DNA from: Hymenochaete sp. R1
Taxonomy: Eukaryota > Basidiomycota > Agaricomycetes > Hymenochaetales > Hymenochaetaceae
DNA length: 56,584 nucleotides
Reading direction: 5' to 3'
Assembly: GCA_019400425.1 (NCBI GenBank)
Contig: JAFREE010000157.1
Location: forward strand, 1-56,584
How positions within the stretch are numbered: the stretch's first letter is position 1; each line of letters opens with the position of its first letter. This document shows, in pieces, positions 22,553 to 34,500 of this stretch. A program made the translations under genes and the position numbers. Under the pieces are notes generated by a model, which saw only the letters and a program-made list of their open reading frames with translations, was not told the origin of the DNA and made no database searches.

Positions 22553-24057
22553 ATGACGAGCACCATCAATCGCACTCTAGTTATCCGCAACCGTCAAATT
22601 ATTGACTACTTTCTCACCGGTCTATTAGTGTGGAAGAATCAGAATGGCATGGTAGCCAAATGCTACGATATGATGCGGATGGTGACGGTGAGTTCGCTTT
22701 ACTTATTCACCCGCGAGCTGCTTCTCAGCTTATCGCATTGGTTCGCTGCATCGTCTTAGGCAATCAAGTTTTGCAAGCACAAAAACAGTAGAGGAACATA
22801 AACTACTGCGCCAGCGTAACCAGGCTGGTTTGACTCGTTCAGTCGGAGGTTTTGGTGTGCGCAATGTGCAGCCCCCTATAGTGGACAGGATCCAAACGAC
22901 TGAGAAGAAGATTTTTCGGGCGATAGCCATCATGAAGAAGTGCAAGCATGGTCAGATTATGCGGCTGTACGAGGTTATCAATGACCGACTCTCAAAGCAG
23001 ATTCTACTTGTCATGGAGTGCATGGGTGGAGGCGCGATAACCATAACCGTCTCATTCTTCAAGTCAATCAGACGTGTCGCATTTATCGTGACGTCGTTCT
23101 AGGTCAGCTTTATCTTCATCAGCAAGGTATCATTCACAGGGATATTAAGACAGCTAATCTATTATGGAAGGATGATCGAAAGAACGTCAAAATCCCAGAC
23201 TTCGGTGTTTCCTACTTCGGCACGGCAGCGCGTGTGGGTGCGCTACGACAGAAACCAGCTTACATCCAAGCAGTGGCGCGACGGAAGGAAGAGCGCTGCA
23301 GGAAAGAAGAAGAAGCGACCAAACGGAAGATGGTTGGCTGGAGAAGGACTGCGGGAAGCAAGGACGATATCAGGGGCAAATTTCGTACGTCGGAGCTTGA
23401 CTCTTATTCGTCCTCTTTTGCACCCTTATCGCCACTCCCACCGTCTACTGCTGCTTCGCCAGTAGCCTTGTCTTTTGGCACCGCGACTCTCATATTTTCT
23501 CCTGAAGATGCTGTTGAAGCCGAGATTATAAAGGAACTGGATGGCAAGTTGGACCCTATACTGATAGACGATAGCGAGCTTTCAAAACAGGTGGGTACTC
23601 CGTTGTTTCTTGTGCCAGAGATCATCTGGGACTTTAGTTCGGAATGGACTAGAGCAATTGAACGGAAATACGAGACGGCAAATGGACCAGCTCCTGAGAA
23701 CGTCAACGGTCAGGCGGAGTAGATTCAAGGGAGATATGGGGCAGATATGGGCAGGGCTCCCGCGCCTGAGAGGAGTTCGACTTCGAACGCGGTTCATGCA
23801 ACGTCTCGTGAGTCTGTACGCAACTTTACTCGCACAGCGCACCCGAACGACAACGAACTGACAATACCAGACCCCAGTCCATCCTCCTTTCGTGATCCCA
23901 ACGCCGAGCTGGCTGCCTCGTATACTTCCATCTTTCCACCCCATCCTCCTATCACGAAAGCCATCGACGTATGGGTACTTGGAGTCACGCTGGACGGAAT
24001 GTACTGTCCTGGAGCACGTACACTCGCTTTCCCCAAGCCTCTGGTGAAGCCTCTTGC
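22553..24057 (+). pseudogene. CaMKK/Ssp1-like protein kinase pseudogene inside the hAT element
   Basis: Similarity to fungal Ssp1/Sak1-type kinases (CaMKK-like, upstream activators of AMPK) runs through the whole interior. Recognisable in order: AIKFCKHKNS (VAIK lysine), TEKKIFRAIAIMKKCKH (helix C), MRLYEVINDRLSKQILLVME, IYRDVVLGQLYLHQQGIIHR, RDIKTANLLW, DFGVSY, SELSKQVGTPLFLVPEI and KAIDVWVLGVTL. An intron-like GT-AG block at 22687-22759 interrupts the N-lobe. Breaks seen: the glycine loop is degenerate; a frameshift lies between the VAIK segment and the following helix (near 22785-22795); a second frameshift lies near 23030-23040 after the hinge; there is an in-frame TAG at 23720-23722; and the kinase stops right after DVWVLGVTL, where the right subterminal repeats begin soon after. 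The C-lobe end is missing, so it cannot make a working kinase. Confidence 0.8.
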
Positions 24058-24102
24058 TTCACTACATTCTCCAACTCCCCCCTGCCACTTTGCCTTACCA
24101 CA

Positions 24103-24253
24103 AATCCGCGTACCATCCGCGGATCCGCGTTTTTAATCCGTCGGACTCGGATTGAAGGTCAAACTACCAAAAATCCGCGGATTTGAGTCCGTCGGATGCG
24201 GATACGCTGTCTGAAAATCCGCGGATCGCGGATCCGCATCCGGGAATGCTCTA
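24103..24253. repeat. right subterminal repeats and terminal inverted repeat
   Basis: Several ATCCGCGGAT-type palindromes and TCCGTCGGA variants lead into the terminal repeat at 24238-24253, mirroring the left end. Confidence 0.75.
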
Positions 24254-24261
24254 AGCAACAA
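24254..24261. repeat. 8-bp target site duplication, right copy
   Basis: AGCAACAA, identical to 22309-22316. Confidence 0.85.
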
Positions 24262-26377
24262 GCTAAGGACAGCCGGCATGTTACGGTGCACAGTTTGTTT
24301 GCCTGTGTTTATTTACCACGCCTCTGGCAAAATGCTCTCAGCGACGCCCATCTAAACGCCAATACTAATGTCAATACCGTGCCGTCGTGCCATGCGCTGG
24401 GAAGTAGTGATAAATGTCGTGACCCAAGCCCATGGCCAAGGATCCGAGCTCAGTACGCACGAACGGCAGCTGGTGGTTAGTGGCCGGCAGCCTCATGCCG
24501 AACTTGTACAAACTCGCCAAGACGGCTTGGACACGGCACGGCACTGCTGCTTTGGCGGAGGGGTATTAATGCCGGATTTCGGCATTGGATTCAGTCTTCA
24601 GTCGGACTCGGCGTAGGCACAAGGTTCTCACTACTTGCTGACGCTGACCTTTGAGCCGAGTCAAGCCTTTTGCCAGTTTTCGTCAGCCACGAGAGGCCAC
24701 AAGCCTCACAAGCTCAAACAAACATACGATAACGCCTTGGATCAACGGAGATAAGAAGCTCGGAGAGGTGTCGGAAGATGGATGGATGAGCGGAAGTTAC
24801 CCTCTTATGTTCCGTGGGTCGAATGCGGTAGGTCCGAGAAGTGCGCACAGCTGTCGGTCTCACCCCGGTCTTCAAAACGCGCTCCACAAACACCCATCTC
24901 CTCAGGCCTCAGGGACTCCTGTGTCGAGACTGGCGCTCTCCGAAAACAGATTCAAGAAAATTCCACACAGACTTCATTTGGTCAAATGGCGAGGAAGGTG
25001 AACGGCTTGCAAAGGCTGCATCCGAGAAGAAAGCAAAGGAACCTTGCGGGTACGTCGGCTGGTCGGTGTCGCTCCAGCGCCGATGTTCTCTTGCCGTGGT
25101 ATCAACACCTCATCCCACTTATCCTGCCCGGCCAAGCCGGTCCCATTGTTCTCTCACCAACTCGCACGTCAAGCTTCGGGTGGTCCCAGACAGCTGTAAT
25201 TTGATGGCTGGTTGTTTGGTTGATTAGTTGACTCGGAAATGAAAGGGCATATGCCGTTAAAAAGCGAGGAAATTGATTCCGTGTGGGTTTGAAAGCTCGC
25301 GGGTGGGACGGGGATGCCAAGTAAGATTATTGGGCGATATTTGGAGATAGGGAGCGAATGCGGTATTACGTTGCTCGCTCCTTGTAGTCCTTTGGCTTCT
25401 ACCGACGGACGAGACCGTCTTCGAACGTCGGACCTGTCGGTGGGGGTGAGCGGGGAAGAGTAGAATAGTACGGTCAAGAATAGACTCCTGGTTGTTGCCG
25501 GCGGCTTGCCAATGGGAATATCGAATGGAATCAGGTGATGATTCTCATGTATCTGCAACGTTGATGAAAATGGAACCAACACGCCAGGCTGTGTGAACTT
25601 TCCATCCATTCAGGTGGTAAACGAAGGATCGAGGCTATCGATAAGCTGAACAGCAGCAAACAGGCGGAAAACGCGTGTTCTGCAGGCGCTTCAGGCTGGC
25701 CTTACCGCATCCATCTACCCAGTCGAATCTGAGGGTGCCACACAGCCGATATTCACCTCGGGCACAAGGCGAGCTTCTAGTATATACGTCCTGTGGAATG
25801 AGATGCCGAAGGTATGCTTGAGGATATTCTACTCCCTCCGTCCATACGCTCATCTCCGCATGCACCGCAGCAAGCACAATCATGGGAAGCACTTCGTGCG
25901 GGGTCGACGGAGGCGACGAGGAACTGTCTTATGGTCGACTTGTGATCCAATAGTACAAGAACTACTGATCGCAGCTCGTCGCAGCAGGCCAGCAGCAGCA
26001 TGTGCATCAAATCCAATTCAGCGCAAATAATGCTACGGGGAGTGATAAGCGGAGGACTACGAAATCATTGGATATATCGCTTTAGACAACAAAGTTCTTG
26101 GTGATTTCTGTAATTTGTCGATGAGCCAAGGCACGACGTCGATTACACGTAACTGTAAGTGTAAGTGCAGTAACGTGAGCGCCTCGTCCGGCGTCTAATT
26201 CCAGCGCATATATAAACCCCACGCCGCGCCTCCGGCCATCTCCCTTCTCACTCTCTCGACGCGACCCCTCAGGCATACACACACATATATCATCCCATCC
26301 TCATCGTGCCTTTCCCCGCTCTTGGCCTCAGACCTCCATCTCGTCTCCTCATCCTCTAACTAACCCAGGCCCTTCCA
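24262..26377. other. intergenic, 2.1 kb, no supported gene
   Basis: Open frames on both strands up to about 146 codons overlap each other and show no family resemblance or splice logic. The last 180 bases are the promoter and CT-rich leader of the gene at 26378. Confidence 0.45.
26209..26216 (+). promoter_or_regulatory. TATA box of the gene at 26378
   Basis: TATATAAA followed by a C-rich leader, about 165 bases before the ATG at 26378. Confidence 0.55.
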
Positions 26378-27037
26378 ATGGCCCCCATCTCGCGTCCAAC
26401 GGCCTCACGGCCCATTCGTTTGCCTCGCATGGCAGAGAACTCCCCGTCCATCTCAACGATAGCTTCAGCGCCATTTACTTCAATCGCCTCGCTCTTCAGA
26501 ACCGACGACGCCGAAGGCGAGGACGGAAACATGAAGCGCAGCACCGTTGTCGGCATCACCGTAGGCTTAAGTGAGTCACCTTCTCGTTCCTCTCTCGCCC
26601 TCTCCCACCCTCTCATAATCCCCAGCTAAACCGAACTTGAACCCGCCCCATCCTCTCCCTCCTCTCCCCCAGTCTGCTTCTTCGTCCTCCTCCTCTCCTT
26701 CTTCCTCATCACCCGCCTGCACGCCTGTCTCGTCAAACAGCGTCCCACCCACATCGACGCAGAAACCCAGTCCGAGAATAGCTTCCGCAAGCAGACCCTC
26801 GATCGGTGGATGGAGCGGCTCAAAGGTGGGGGACGACATCCGTCCGGGGTCGGAGATCCCAACGCGTCCGTGGTGAGCGGGAGCGGGAACGGAGGGCTGC
26901 CCCACGTTATCAGACTCCAGAGGTTCTCATCGGTCTCATCCGAGGCTACCGTTACGAGCTTTAACAACAGCAATATTAATGGCCCTCTGCCTCCGCCGCC
27001 GGCACATACGCTCGAACGTCCTGCAGCACACGTATGA
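26378..27037 (+). CDS. small single-pass membrane protein, unknown
   Basis: Exons 26378-26570 and 26673-27037 give 185 residues. The membrane segment at about residues 58-80 is built across the splice site (RSTVVGITVGLI, then CFFVLLLSFFLITRLHACLV), which supports the join. The N-terminal part is serine/proline-rich with an acidic patch (DDAEGEDGN). The tail after the span is basic, then glycine/serine-rich, and ends with a proline run (PLPPPPAHT). No cleavable signal peptide or known domain was recognised. In length and layout it resembles the 12722 gene, although sequence similarity between them is not evident. Confidence 0.7.
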
Positions 27038-27552
27038 CGACTCCTGCATATATAGCTGACATTCATCATCATGGCTCTTTCAATTATCGTTTGTTCACGA
27101 CCTGTACGACTTCCTCTTTCGCAACATTCATAGATGACATACATACCATCCCACGTTTCTTGTCGTCATGTTATTCCCCCCTCCTCACGGTCCCTTTCTG
27201 ACTCCGTCATCTTCGGTGCCGGCATTCTCCCTTATCACGTGACTGCACCCTTTCTTCTTCTTAAGTTTCCCGTCTTTTTCATGCTGACCTCTGTACGCTT
27301 TCATTGTTTAACTTTATCTTTTGTATAAATATGTTGTGTGTCTAAAGGATGTTTGTTTGACTCTGATACCGTGTGTAGTCGCCATTTGAATGATTACCTA
27401 CGTTCTTTCAAATCAAATATGGACTCTTTGACCGTCGATCGCGCAAATCTCCTAATTTGGGTTGAGAGCCATTCCGTCGTCGTTTCGTTTCGAGTTACAC
27501 GCTCTCCTCTCAGACTCCCTCTTTGGTCCCTCGGTCACCGTCTACCTCAAAT
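27038..27552. other. intergenic, 515 bases
   Basis: 3' region of the membrane protein gene and promoter of the Msp1 gene. A frame upstream of 27553 has an earlier ATG but reads into the wrong frame for the conserved Msp1 N terminus. Confidence 0.5.
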
Positions 27553-29278
27553 ATGTCTGGGTCAAATGCAATCTCAAGAAAGGTCGCATTCGACTGTTAG
27601 TCATTCCTGTAACACAAGAAAGATATGAGTACTGAATTGTGTTGACAATGACAGTGGCTTTGCTGGTTGTGTCCAACGTGAGTGTTCCGGGCTTGTCAAC
27701 GAAGGCCGGTTTACAGGATTGGCTAACTCCTCGCCTTTGGATATTAAACGCGCAGGTTGCAATGTTTTATACTGTCAAAGTAAGTTTCTTTGGACGCTCT
27801 GTGTATACGGGCAAGCGCTGAACACCGATGATAGTGGATTATGAACTCAATGGGACCGAATGCATCACGCAAAGGGAAGTCCAAAGGCGGCGAGACGTTG
27901 AAGAGGCTGGGTCACCATAATCTGAAAATGGATGAATATGAGGGTGCGCAATTCTGTTTGCGATGCTTGTACTATGAAACTTAACACAGGAGACTATTCA
28001 GAGGCGATTGCTGCGGAGGTCATCCACCCGGACGAAATCGACGTTAAGTTCACCGGTCCGTCCTTTCTGCTTTTTCCTTTGATGAATTCTTCGTAAAGTC
28101 AAAGCTCAAACTTTTATCAATTTCCATGCTGTAGATATAGGCGGGCTCGACACCATCGTCACCTCTCTCAGTGAATCCGTCATCTACCCGCTCGTCTACC
28201 CCTCCCTTTTCTCCTCCCACTCGTCCCTCCTCTCCGCCCCGAAGGGTGTCCTCCTCTACGGTCCACCCGGGTGCGGTAAAACGATGCTCGCGCGTGCCCT
28301 AGCAAAGGAGTCGGGCGCGACGTTCATCAATATCGCTGTGTCGGCACTCGCGAATAAGTGGTACGGGGAGAGCAACAAGCTGATCAATGGGCTGTTTGGG
28401 CTGGCGCGGAAGGTGCAGCCGTGTATTGTTTTCATTGATGAGATCGATTCGTTTTTGAGGGCGAGGACGACGGGGGATCATGAGGCGACGGCGATGATGA
28501 AGGTGCGTGTTTTTTGTTTTGTTTCATGACTTTTTCTGTCTGTTGGGAGGCTCCGGCTCACGTATCTTGGTTTAGGCAGAGTTCATGACGTGAGGGTCAA
28601 AGATACCGCTGTCTTCGTTACTCTGACGTGTTGGCTTATCTCAAGGTTATGGGATGGGTTACTATCAGGAACAGATCGAATACTCGTCTTAGGTGCTACG
28701 AATCGTCCAACGGACATTGACGCAGCAATTCTCAGACGAATGCCAAAGCGATACCCAGTCGGCCTGCCTGACAAGCAACAGCGGATTAAAATCCTAGAAC
28801 TGGTAAACATTCAAGATTTCTCTAATTTGTTCAAAGAAATACATCTCACCTCTTGCGTCCTTTACCTTGATTTCTTTCTCAAGATGCTCCGCGGAACGTC
28901 CACCGCTCCCGATTTCTCCGTCGACGCCCTTGCAGAGCGGACAAAGGGTATGTCAGGTTCGGACTTGAAGGAGCTTTGTCGAGATGCTGCGATGGTCCCT
29001 GTTCGAGAATTTCTTCGGGACTCTGGAGGGGATAGGACTGTGTTAGAACGGAGTGGGGAGAAGGTACGTTTTCGCCTCTTTCTTTCTTCCTTCCTTCCTT
29101 TCTTGGCGTAAAGTTAATTTATTCTCTTCCTTGTCTTTTGCAGGGGTTCGCATATCGCCCGCTCACTCTCACTGACTTTGAGGGACACGACGCTGCCGAT
29201 GCATCCGCGCGTGATGTCCCCGGACTGAAGACAGAGCACGCAAACGGCGACGCATATGATCTTCCGAACGTCGACTAG
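27553..29278 (+). CDS. MSP1: Msp1/ATAD1 AAA ATPase of the mitochondrial outer membrane
   Basis: Msp1 pulls mislocalised tail-anchored proteins out of the mitochondrial outer membrane, working as a hexamer. Ten exons (27553-27595, 27655-27677, 27756-27779, 27835-27943, 27990-28055, 28135-28502, 28576-28589, 28646-28802, 28884-29063, 29144-29278) sum to 1119 nt, 372 residues, against 362 in budding yeast. The membrane anchor is residues 13-35 ([20 protein letters not shown]), assembled from three tiny exons. The AAA domain shows DIGGLDTIV, Walker A GPPGCGKT, the pore loop region [11 protein letters not shown], Walker [26 protein letters not shown] with the arginine finger, and sensor 2 region [15 protein letters not shown]. 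Exon 7 is only 14 nt (AEFMT) yet keeps the conserved KAEFMTLWDGL. The ATG is chosen because it gives the usual short intermembrane N terminus. Intact. Confidence 0.95.
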
Positions 29279-30180
29279 CGTATCTTCCCCCCCTCTTTCC
29301 TACGTTTTCTTTATTCTGCTTTCCCGCATGCACTATTTTCTATAGAGGCTTCTCTTTTCTTTATTTATACTCATCCTCCCTTTCCTTCCTCCTTTCGCTT
29401 TGCCCTGTTCACTTTGAATACCCACAAGCAGTATGTGCGCACATACATGTACGTGCGACTTTCCTTCCTGATGCACGAACTGAGTGATCATAATCCCGCC
29501 TCCCAACTCCAACTGTTTTTTTTTCTTTCCTTTCTCCTTTCATGATGCATAACGTATGATACGTGTACAACCCATACTTAGATTATCGCTAACTAGGCAA
29601 TGCTCTTATTTTCTTTTTCTTTGCTTTTTTGAACTTCAACTTGCTTGCTACATTCCCCCCTCCTCCTATGCAAAAAGAAATGCCGGTGCTTAGAGACTAC
29701 GATAAATTCAGACCCCCTGCGCAATGCGCATCGTTGTTTCCGCGTCCTACAGGGTCTTACTTATGAAACCACTAACTACAATGTCTCCTTCAAAGCTTCC
29801 GTTTACATCTACTATTCGTTTTGACAGAGCGCCGGTGCTATCTGGCTGCCAGCGTGGGTATGGTGAGGTAGGAGTACTAAGCACTGGAAGCTTGTTTATA
29901 CTCACTTTACTCTTCCGTCGCCTTTCCTTGTTCATTCTAGATGTTGATGATTAGAAGTCACATACATACGTGTACCCTACTCGTATACTTAAATAATTGC
30001 CGACGTAAATCACGCACTTCCGTTTATGTATAGGGTTAGGACTTGCACGCACTCAACTTTCTCAATGAACCGCAACCCCTAGTGGGTTTCTCTTAATGTT
30101 AGAGGCAGACTCGATGGATGTGACAGTGTATTGCGTTGTCTATAGTGTGTAGATATCGACGACAAGGACAATAGTCTGAT
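29279..30180. other. intergenic between convergent genes, 0.9 kb
   Basis: T-rich and A/T-rich 3' regions of Msp1 (plus) and NDUFS4 (minus). No gene was seen; a short frame at 29724-29954 has no support. Confidence 0.5.
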
Positions 30181-31078
30181 TTACTTTGTCTTCTGTATCC
30201 TGAGAGGGTTCGGGTTATAAAGGTAGTTTTCGGAGTAATTCTTGGGTGGGATCCTTTTTGTTGCTTCCGGTTGACTGGAATCAGAGTCGTCAATGCAAAG
30301 CTTCTTCGAGAACAAAAAGATGCAGAGCGGACGTACACGTAGTAATCCCATCCTGAGTAACAGGGTAAAAATAGTTCAGTCAACCGAAGAGTGCCGTTTG
30401 GAATAGAAAACGAGAGGCGCAACGCACCTTGTTTCTCTGCAAAGTGGATGGCATCCTCCTTTGACCTGAACGACACACGCGTGCCTTGCATGTAATCCGC
30501 ACTGCCAAAACGTCAACGCCGACCCCGTCACCGAGACGACGACGACAACAGCAACAACAACATCAGCAACAGCGGCATTAAATAAGCACTGGGGGCTGGG
30601 TACGGAGACGAGGTATAAGGAGATGTGACTTACGAGCTCGCCCAGCCCATCTGCGGATTCTCCCAACGCCCACCACCTTGGAGGATGTCAAAATCGATGC
30701 GCCATTTCTCACCCTTAGCGCCTCCGCTCTGCATCGTGTTCTTGGTGGGCTTGAAGATACGGACGGAGCGATGCCTCAGCTGAGCTGTTCGTTTTTCGTT
30801 TGTTTGTTTTGTTTCATATCATAAATTTATTGCTTAGACAGCTTGCATGCTGATTGTATGGAGAGATACGCACAGGGAGCGCCGCTGATGATATCGGCCG
30901 GGATGGCTTCCTTTGGCGGGACATTTGCGATTTCGACGGAGCCCTGGGATTGGGAGCTGGGGACGGTTGCGTCTGCTTGTGACGAGGTGCTCTGATAGCG
31001 AGCAAATGCTGGCAAGGCGACGCGACGAGCTAGTGAGGCCGTATGATGAGCAGCAACAGGTCGACGGAGAAGGGACAT
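30181..31078 (-). CDS. NDUFS4: NADH:ubiquinone oxidoreductase 18/21-kDa subunit (NDUFS4)
   Basis: Accessory subunit of respiratory complex I on the matrix arm (Pfam ETC_C1_NDUFA4 family). Five exons (31078-30874, 30784-30634, 30501-30428, 30352-30337, 30274-30181) sum to 540 nt, 179 residues. Residues 1-28 form an arginine-rich mitochondrial presequence (SLLRRPVAAHHTASLARRVA) with a likely cleavage near RYQS. The core motifs are RSVRIFKPTKNTMQSGG, KWRIDFD, WENPQMGWASSADYMQGT, SKEDAIHFAEKQGWDYYV and the C-terminal PPKNYSENYLYNP. Exon 4 is only 16 nt. The start is the ATG opening the presequence. It is divergent from the large gene at 31593. Presence of complex I fits a filamentous fungus. Confidence 0.95.
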
Positions 31079-31592
31079 GATGATGGTGGTGAGAGATGAA
31101 GCGCGGAGTCGGACGGGTTCACCGTAAGCGGAAACGCGGACGCACTAGATTTGTCGATGGTCGATGGTCGCCGTCGTCAGTCGCCGTTGCAACGGTTAGC
31201 GTCCTTTTTTTCTCTACTTATTCGCCACGCCTGCAGGTACAGGGGACTCTTTAGACGCGTACTTGTTACTCGACGTCAGCAGCAGAGCAGTGAGAAGAAA
31301 GGGAAAAGCTTGAGGATGTGTTGACTGTTGACGACGACCACGACGACGTCCAAACACTACCAGCAGCGGCCAGCAGCTCTCCTCGCCGACGTTCCTTTCA
31401 CGCCCAAGACACTCGTTTGACTATTGGCCAATAGGCGAGTGCTTCGTTTGCCGTCGTCCTCGTGTTTTTCATTTATAAAGGTATTAATTTTATGATATTG
31501 TTATTCAGGTCTACCTTGTACAGCTCTGCGATCTATTTTCTCTCTCTCTCTCTTGCTCACTCGCTCGTCCTTGCTCTTGTCAACATAACATA
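31079..31592. promoter_or_regulatory. divergent promoter region NDUFS4 / large repeat protein
   Basis: 514 bases between two divergent starts. It has a CT repeat (tctctctctctctct near 31540) just before the plus-strand start and many GACG/CGACG words near 31170-31350. No TATA box is clear. Confidence 0.5.
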
Positions 31593-34500
31593 ATGTCCAA
31601 GCAACATCCTCGCCGACTCTCCCTATCGTTCTTTGGCATGTCTCCTAATCACGCCGCTCACCTCGAGCAACGTTCAGGTCAAGCCGCCACATCGTCTATC
31701 GTCTTCCCAACGGACGTAGACAACTTCAACTTTGACCACAAGTTGATCAACGATCCTCTTGAACGACCTCAAAAACCTAGGAGAAAACTTTCAAAGAAAC
31801 GGAAGCAGCATAAGGACAAGGACTCGTCACCTGGACCTGTATCGCTAGCTTCCCCTCCTCTCCCACCGGCTTCCTCTCCACCGACAACGTTCTCCTACTC
31901 TCAGACGGACCTTGCAGGCAATGATCGCGAAACTCAAGAATACGAGGCAACGCCCCGATCGTCTATCTCCAGAAAACGTTCACTCAACCTCCGCGTTGCC
32001 CTCTCCAGCATATTCGTCCCCAGACCCTCCCAGAAGAAAGTAGCCGGTATCCTTGACGGAATGCACCCCGTCTCCGGCGGGAAACCCCTTTCCTCTCGGG
32101 CCCGGGGGCGCACCAAAAGCAAAAGATCCGTAAGAGATCCAGAAGACGAAACAGCGACGGCGTACACTGCCAGCGCTTATTCCTCGCGGTCGCCCTCCCC
32201 GCCGTCGCCTGAGATCCGCCCGCCGTCGGGACTCGGACAGATCGCAAAGGAGGCAGACTTCTCGACGTATGCGCAGGAGGAATACGAGGCGTCGATCTCG
32301 AACCTCAAGACGGAGTTTGCGAGGAGCCTGTCGCGCGTGCCGTCGTCCTCGGCGTTGTCGGTTGCAGCAGCAGCAGGAAGGGGAGGGAAAGATGAACAAG
32401 ATCTACTGGTGAGGGAAGGGAAGGATGGTAGTGATGTCGGCGTTAGGCAGGAAGCTCGGACAGAAAATGCTCATGCTCAGGAGTATGTTTGCTCGAGCGT
32501 AAACGGAGACGCAGATTCGAACGCAAACATCAACATACTCACTAGTCGACCTGTGAGCATGCACTCCTCTAACTACAGCTACGGCGACATCGTCCACCTC
32601 GTCCCCCTCTTCCCCACCGTACCGCTTTCGCCTGTCCCAAGCTTACCCATCACCCCACGTACACCAGGGCCAGAGTTCGAGCCAGGTGACTCTAAAGCAC
32701 CGATACCCTCCCCGCCTTCCCAAAACCTCGTGTCCGTCATAAAGCTCTCAGCATCGTTCTTCCCTCCCTCGAGCGCAGCGTCGCTCTCACGGACTTGTCG
32801 CGACTTTGTGTATCACGCGCGCGTATCACTGTACGCTCGTGTCGATTTCGAAGACGTGCCGGTGCACATGCGACCCGGCGAGGACTCGGACCGAGGGCGG
32901 AGACGGCTGTTACAGACGGTTGTGGCTAACCCGGAGATAGCGATGCTCGTGAGACGGTTTCGCTGGGTGTGTCCCCGTTCTTTGTCTTCGACACCGTCGC
33001 AGGTGCCGTCATCACCCATTCCACCTTTCTCCCCGGCACCGGCGTTTAACATTCCACGCCGAACACCGACGGTATCGATCTCATCATCGCCGGAAGACTA
33101 TCTCCTCCCACACGCCTTGCAGGCGCTTGTAGGTAGTCTTGAGGAACTCGAGCTCGTACATCCGCCTCTTGCACTGTTACAAGCATTCGTTCCCTCGAGC
33201 TCGAGCTCGGGCTCGATTTTGGAGAGGATGGGGAGGGGTCAGTCGAGTGGTCCGGCGTCCCCTTCCCCGCTTTCACCTACAAGTAATAGCGCGGGTGCAG
33301 GGACTTTAGCCGTATCCCCACCGCCTTCCTCATTTTCCCTATCCCGCTCCGCCTCCCTCTCACCCCTACCATCCCGCTCTCCATCCCTCTCCCGTACCCC
33401 ATCGTTAGCAACGTCGGCGTCAGCACGAACTCAGACGCGCATATCATCCTCTTCCCCAACTACGACCGCAGAGCCCCTCAAATTTCTTACCTCTCTCCAT
33501 TTGAGTGGGCGCACTACTCTGAGCTCCGCATTTGGCACTGTACTCGTCCGCTTTCTCGAGGTCCACCCCGGGATAAGGGAGCTGAGTCTCCCAGATGTAT
33601 TTTGTTTGCCTGATTTGCCATTAGCTGGGTCTGGATTGAAAAGGCAGGCAAGTGAGATATCATTGGGGGGGATGGGGAGTTTAAGATCCGGGTTGGATGT
33701 TGATGTCGGTGTCGGCGCGGGATCGGGAGTGTCGTTGAGTCGCGCGAGGTCTGTTGCGTCGTCTTTGGGTGCCGTTGAGAATGGTGGGATGGCTCTGGGT
33801 GCGACGGGTGCGAGGACACTTTCGCGGCACGCGTCGATGACTTCCTCTCTACGGGCCTCGGCTTCGCCTCCGCCTTCACGCTCGCCTTCCCGGTCTCCTT
33901 CAAGGTCAGGATCCAGGACGGGCTCCTCAACTCCAACGTCGACGAGACCACCCGTCCCGCCCCTACCACCCTCCATCTCCGTCACTTCTCTAATCCAATC
34001 CCAATCCCAACTTCGCTCATCGATGTCCCTCTCCCCACTCCCAATTCACACCCCATCCGTACATTCTCCTTCTCAGACTCTTGCCCAGTCCCTCGATATC
34101 CCGCCTACCCCCGAACGCAGCCGATCCACCCTCCTCCCAAACCTAACGACCCTCCGTGCCCCCTTGACGCTCGCAACACAGCTCGTTCCTGGTCGGCCAC
34201 TAAGACGGGTAGAGGTGGAAGTAAATACAAGTTTGTTCGAGGGACTGAGGCCGGGGGAAGTGGGGAAGGCTTTGGGGAGTGGGTGGTATGAGTGGGAAGA
34301 TTTCAATGAGGGAAGGGATGATAGCACTGATGCTGTCGAAGATGAAGACGGAATGGATAAGTTGAAGCAGGTTGGGAGGGATGACAATGGGCAGCGGGGA
34401 ATAATGAACGGTAGGAAGGGAGTCGCGAGCGGGGAAGAAATGATCGGGAAAGTGATGGACGCTAATCTGTATTCTGACCGAGGCCTCACTTCACCATATT

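Larger units (their letters stand above)
22317..24253. mobile_element. non-autonomous hAT-type DNA transposon carrying a captured kinase sequence
   Basis: A 1937-bp element bounded by inverted repeats TAGAGCATGTCCCGGAT (left, 22317-22333) and TAGAGCATTCCCGGAT (right, read on the minus strand, 24238-24253), differing by one inserted base. It is flanked by the perfect duplication AGCAACAA. Inside each end lies a zone of repeated ATCCGCGGAT-like palindromes (left to about 22490, right from about 24105), as expected for hAT subterminal transposase-binding repeats. No transposase, BED finger or hATC dimerisation region is seen, so movement would need a transposase made elsewhere. The interior is almost entirely a damaged protein kinase copy that still holds an intron, so host DNA was probably captured as DNA. 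The close match of the duplications suggests the insertion is not very old. Confidence 0.85.

Noticed and set aside
24841..25609. Overlapping frames of up to 146 codons on both strands
   Set aside because: Mutually overlapping, no family similarity, no splice logic.
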